Shown here one piece after another: positions 62,734 to 64,000 of a DNA stretch of 64,000 nucleotides. Position 1 is the stretch's first letter. Each line of letters starts with the position of its first letter. The position numbers and the translations under genes are program-made. Under the pieces are notes generated by a model. It saw only the letters and a program-made list of their open reading frames with translations. It did no database searches and had not been told where the DNA came from. The stretch is taken from NCBI GenBank assembly GCA_964518595.1, contig CAZFHA010000002.1, positions 186,001 to 250,000 on the forward strand, read 5' to 3'. This DNA is from CAZFHA01 sp964518595 (GTDB lineage Bacteria > Bacillota > Clostridia > Saccharofermentanales > Saccharofermentanaceae).

Positions 62734-62931
62734 TTATTTCTTTTTATTGGCTGTTGTCACTAAGCTTAAAACAAAAATACCACCACCGGCGATGACATAG
62801 AATATGATCAAACCAGTAAGATTCTTCTCATCAACGGGTTGTCCGTTAAATATTGTGTCACGTAAGCTAATGATAAAGGAAAGTATGATAGCGACAATAA
62901 TGATAACCAGACTAATTATTTTTTTTGACAT
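62734..62931 (-). CDS. Small two-span membrane protein of unknown function
   Basis: 65 residues: a short basic start, one hydrophobic span (about 6-23, ISLVIIIVAIILSFIISL), a polar loop (RDTIFNGQPVDEKN), a second span (about 42-60, GLIIFYVIAGGGIFVLSLV) and a basic tail (TTANKKK). Not recognised. A ribosome site is present (GAGGGAACAA before the ATG). It has its own terminator. Position between kdp and the Spo0A-like gene gives no clear hint. Confidence 0.7.
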   Translation of the reverse strand: MSKKIISLVIIIVAIILSFIISLRDTIFNGQPVDEKNLTGLIIFYVIAGGGIFVLSLVTTANKKK

Positions 62932-63250
62932 TGTTGTTCCCTCTTTTTTCTAAATACTAATAGGCCTTTCAATCCTGAAAATTAATCACTGGACAAATAC
63001 AATGAAGATTCACTGTTCAGATGTCATTTTCACGTCTTCCACTCCTTTGACTGTTTCTTCTCTTCCCAAAGCAGGAGCTGCAGGTTACTCTAGCCATTAG
63101 CCACCGCCTGCTGATTATTGTATGGATTTGGGGCTGACAAATAAATTAGTTCGCCTGATTATTTTTCGTTATTTTGTTTTAGAATTCCTTACTACATCCA
63201 TGCTATACTATTCAGACAGGTGAGCTAATAGATAGTTACATGGAGGCAAA
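62932..63250. other. Intergenic region between the 62734 and 63251 genes
   Basis: No gene found. On the plus strand an extended -10 promoter for the 63251 gene is present (TGCTATACT at 63201-63209, with no good -35 box). On the minus strand, 63025-63080 carries text similar to the 3' half of a cobalamin riboswitch (CCTGCTTTGGGAAG, then a GGAAGAC segment), but the conserved core is missing, so it is not called as one. Confidence 0.5.
63201..63209 (+). promoter_or_regulatory. Extended -10 promoter of the Spo0A-like gene
   Basis: TG-C-TATACT fits the extended -10 form (TGnTATAAT-like), 42 bp before the ATG at 63251. No typical -35 hexamer is seen at the right distance. Confidence 0.55.
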
Positions 63251-64000
63251 ATGGAAAATCCATTATCCATACTTTTAATTGAAGACGACCCACGGGAATG
63301 CCAAGAAATGATTGAGCAGATTGAACTCTCTTCAGAAGTTAAATTAGTTGGTGTTACCAATAATGCTCTAAAAGCCTTGGAGCAAGTCTCTGACCTGCAG
63401 CCAGAGGCAATTATTTTAGACTTAGAACTTCACAATGGTTATGGAAATGGTCTAACTTTTCTGGAGTCTCTCGGTGCTGCCAAATTAACTTTTCCTGTCT
63501 ATGTGCTGGTCACCACCCATAATCTAAGCAGTATCACCCATGCCGGGGTACGTAAAATGGGCGCCGACTTTATTATGCTGAAAAGTCAGGAAGATTACTG
63601 TCCCAAAACTGTGATAGATTTTCTGATCTCTTTAAAAACGGTGATTAAAAGTAATAGAGCCTCCCACTCCCAAGCCCCCAGCCCGGTTACACCCGAACAG
63701 CAGAAGCGCCGGATGAAAAATAGAGTGGTCACAGAACTTGAGCATGTGGGGATTCCTCCTAATGCCTTGGGACGTAAATACTTAATTGATAGCATTCTGC
63801 ATGTCAGTAGGGATGAAAAAGAAAATCTCCTTACCGCCATATCCAAGAAATACCAGAAAACCGAAACAAGTGTGGAAAGAGCCATGCAAAATGCCATAGA
63901 TAAAGCTTGGAAAACAGCCCATATTGATGATTTAGAAAAATACTACACGGCTCGAATCACTTCAACCCGAGGCGTACCTACCATCATGGAATTTATCTAT
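63251..64000 (+). CDS. Spo0A-like response regulator (3' end missing)
   Basis: Receiver domain (about 1-130) with acidic pair IEDD (10-13), phospho-acceptor Asp57 in IILDLEL and Lys111 in IMLKSQED; a Ser/Pro linker (about 134-150); and a Spo0A-type DNA-binding domain (about 160 on) with GIPPNALGRKYLIDSI, ISKKYQKTETSVERAMQNAIDKAW (split here by reading only) and ARITSTRGVPTIMEFI. In Spo0A the recognition helix is normally SRVERAIRHAIEVAW; here several positions differ. 250 codons lie in the window; about 15-20 are missing. GGAGG precedes the ATG. spoIVB, the usual neighbour of spo0A, is not upstream. Confidence 0.85.
   Translation, partial: MENPLSILLIEDDPRECQEMIEQIELSSEVKLVGVTNNALKALEQVSDLQPEAIILDLELHNGYGNGLTFLESLGAAKLTFPVYVLVTTHNLSSITHAGVRKMGADFIMLKSQEDYCPKTVIDFLISLKTVIKSNRASHSQAPSPVTPEQQKRRMKNRVVTELEHVGIPPNALGRKYLIDSILHVSRDEKENLLTAISKKYQKTETSVERAMQNAIDKAWKTAHIDDLEKYYTARITSTRGVPTIMEFIY

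Noticed and set aside
63044..63110. Short minus-strand reading frame ending VEDVKMTSEQ, like a metal-binding domain tail
   Set aside because: Only about 19 codons from the nearest stop, with no standard start or ribosome site.

Overview
The window looks like chromosomal DNA of an anaerobic, low-to-mid GC Firmicute of the class Clostridia. The evidence is a Spo0A-type response regulator, two iron-only hydrogenase-family proteins, desulfoferrodoxin, UPF0735 (PheB-like) next to homoserine dehydrogenase, the atypical type IIA topoisomerase pair seen in Clostridia, and strong AGGAGG-type ribosome binding sites. Most genes lie on the minus strand. I see no rRNA, CRISPR array, insertion sequence, phage or integrase gene. 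No species is claimed.

Layout. 1-3.6 kb: a Bmp/PnrA-type nucleoside uptake system (ABC ATPase cut by the window edge, lipoprotein receptor) and MtnA. 3.6-6.6 kb: HPr-like protein, fused MsrA-MsrB, a DUF3788 protein and a short-chain dehydrogenase. 6.6-6.9 kb: tRNA-Leu(TAA) and initiator tRNA-fMet in one unit with a consensus promoter and a terminator. 7-14 kb: a membrane-anchored Ser/Thr-rich protein, an Lrp regulator/aminotransferase/prfB operon, a MATE exporter and malic enzyme. 14-19.3 kb: a seven-gene minus-strand operon of two DRTGG proteins, two GHKL ATPases, a hydrogenase-like iron-sulfur protein, a PHP protein and a [2Fe-2S] ferredoxin, followed by a membrane protein. This set normally accompanies an electron-bifurcating [FeFe] hydrogenase, but no hydAB is present here.

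19.4-28.7 kb: a large glutamine synthetase-family protein, homoserine dehydrogenase/PheB, RdgB, an RsmF-like rRNA methyltransferase, an M3 peptidase and ArgS. 28.8-33 kb: a plus-strand wall-synthesis trio of MraY-like transferase, an FHA-SEDS fusion and a class B PBP. 33-44.5 kb: LysA (promoter overlapped by a perfect 14-bp inverted repeat), a membrane MutS-like ATPase, an ABC exporter, and an operon of topoisomerase B and A subunits with a NodB-like deacetylase. 44.6-49.7 kb: desulfoferrodoxin, a DUF805 protein, a VOC protein, FabV and a group B-like [FeFe] hydrogenase with a consensus cre (CcpA) site just downstream of its promoter. 49.7-53 kb: a cobalamin operon (cbiB, cobD-type decarboxylase, a CobQ lacking its glutaminase domain) behind a cobalamin riboswitch. 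54-62.5 kb: a complete kdp operon (small ORF, kdpF, A, B, C, D, E). 63.25 kb to the end: a divergent Spo0A-like regulator cut by the window edge.

Several genes fit an anaerobic fermentative life: hydrogen-linked redox control, FabV, malic enzyme, superoxide reductase and methionine sulfoxide repair. The least explained parts are the hydrogenase-associated signalling operon without its hydrogenase, the FHA-SEDS wall module, and small ORFs in the kdp and cobalamin leaders. All family calls come from reading motifs by eye; no database search was run.
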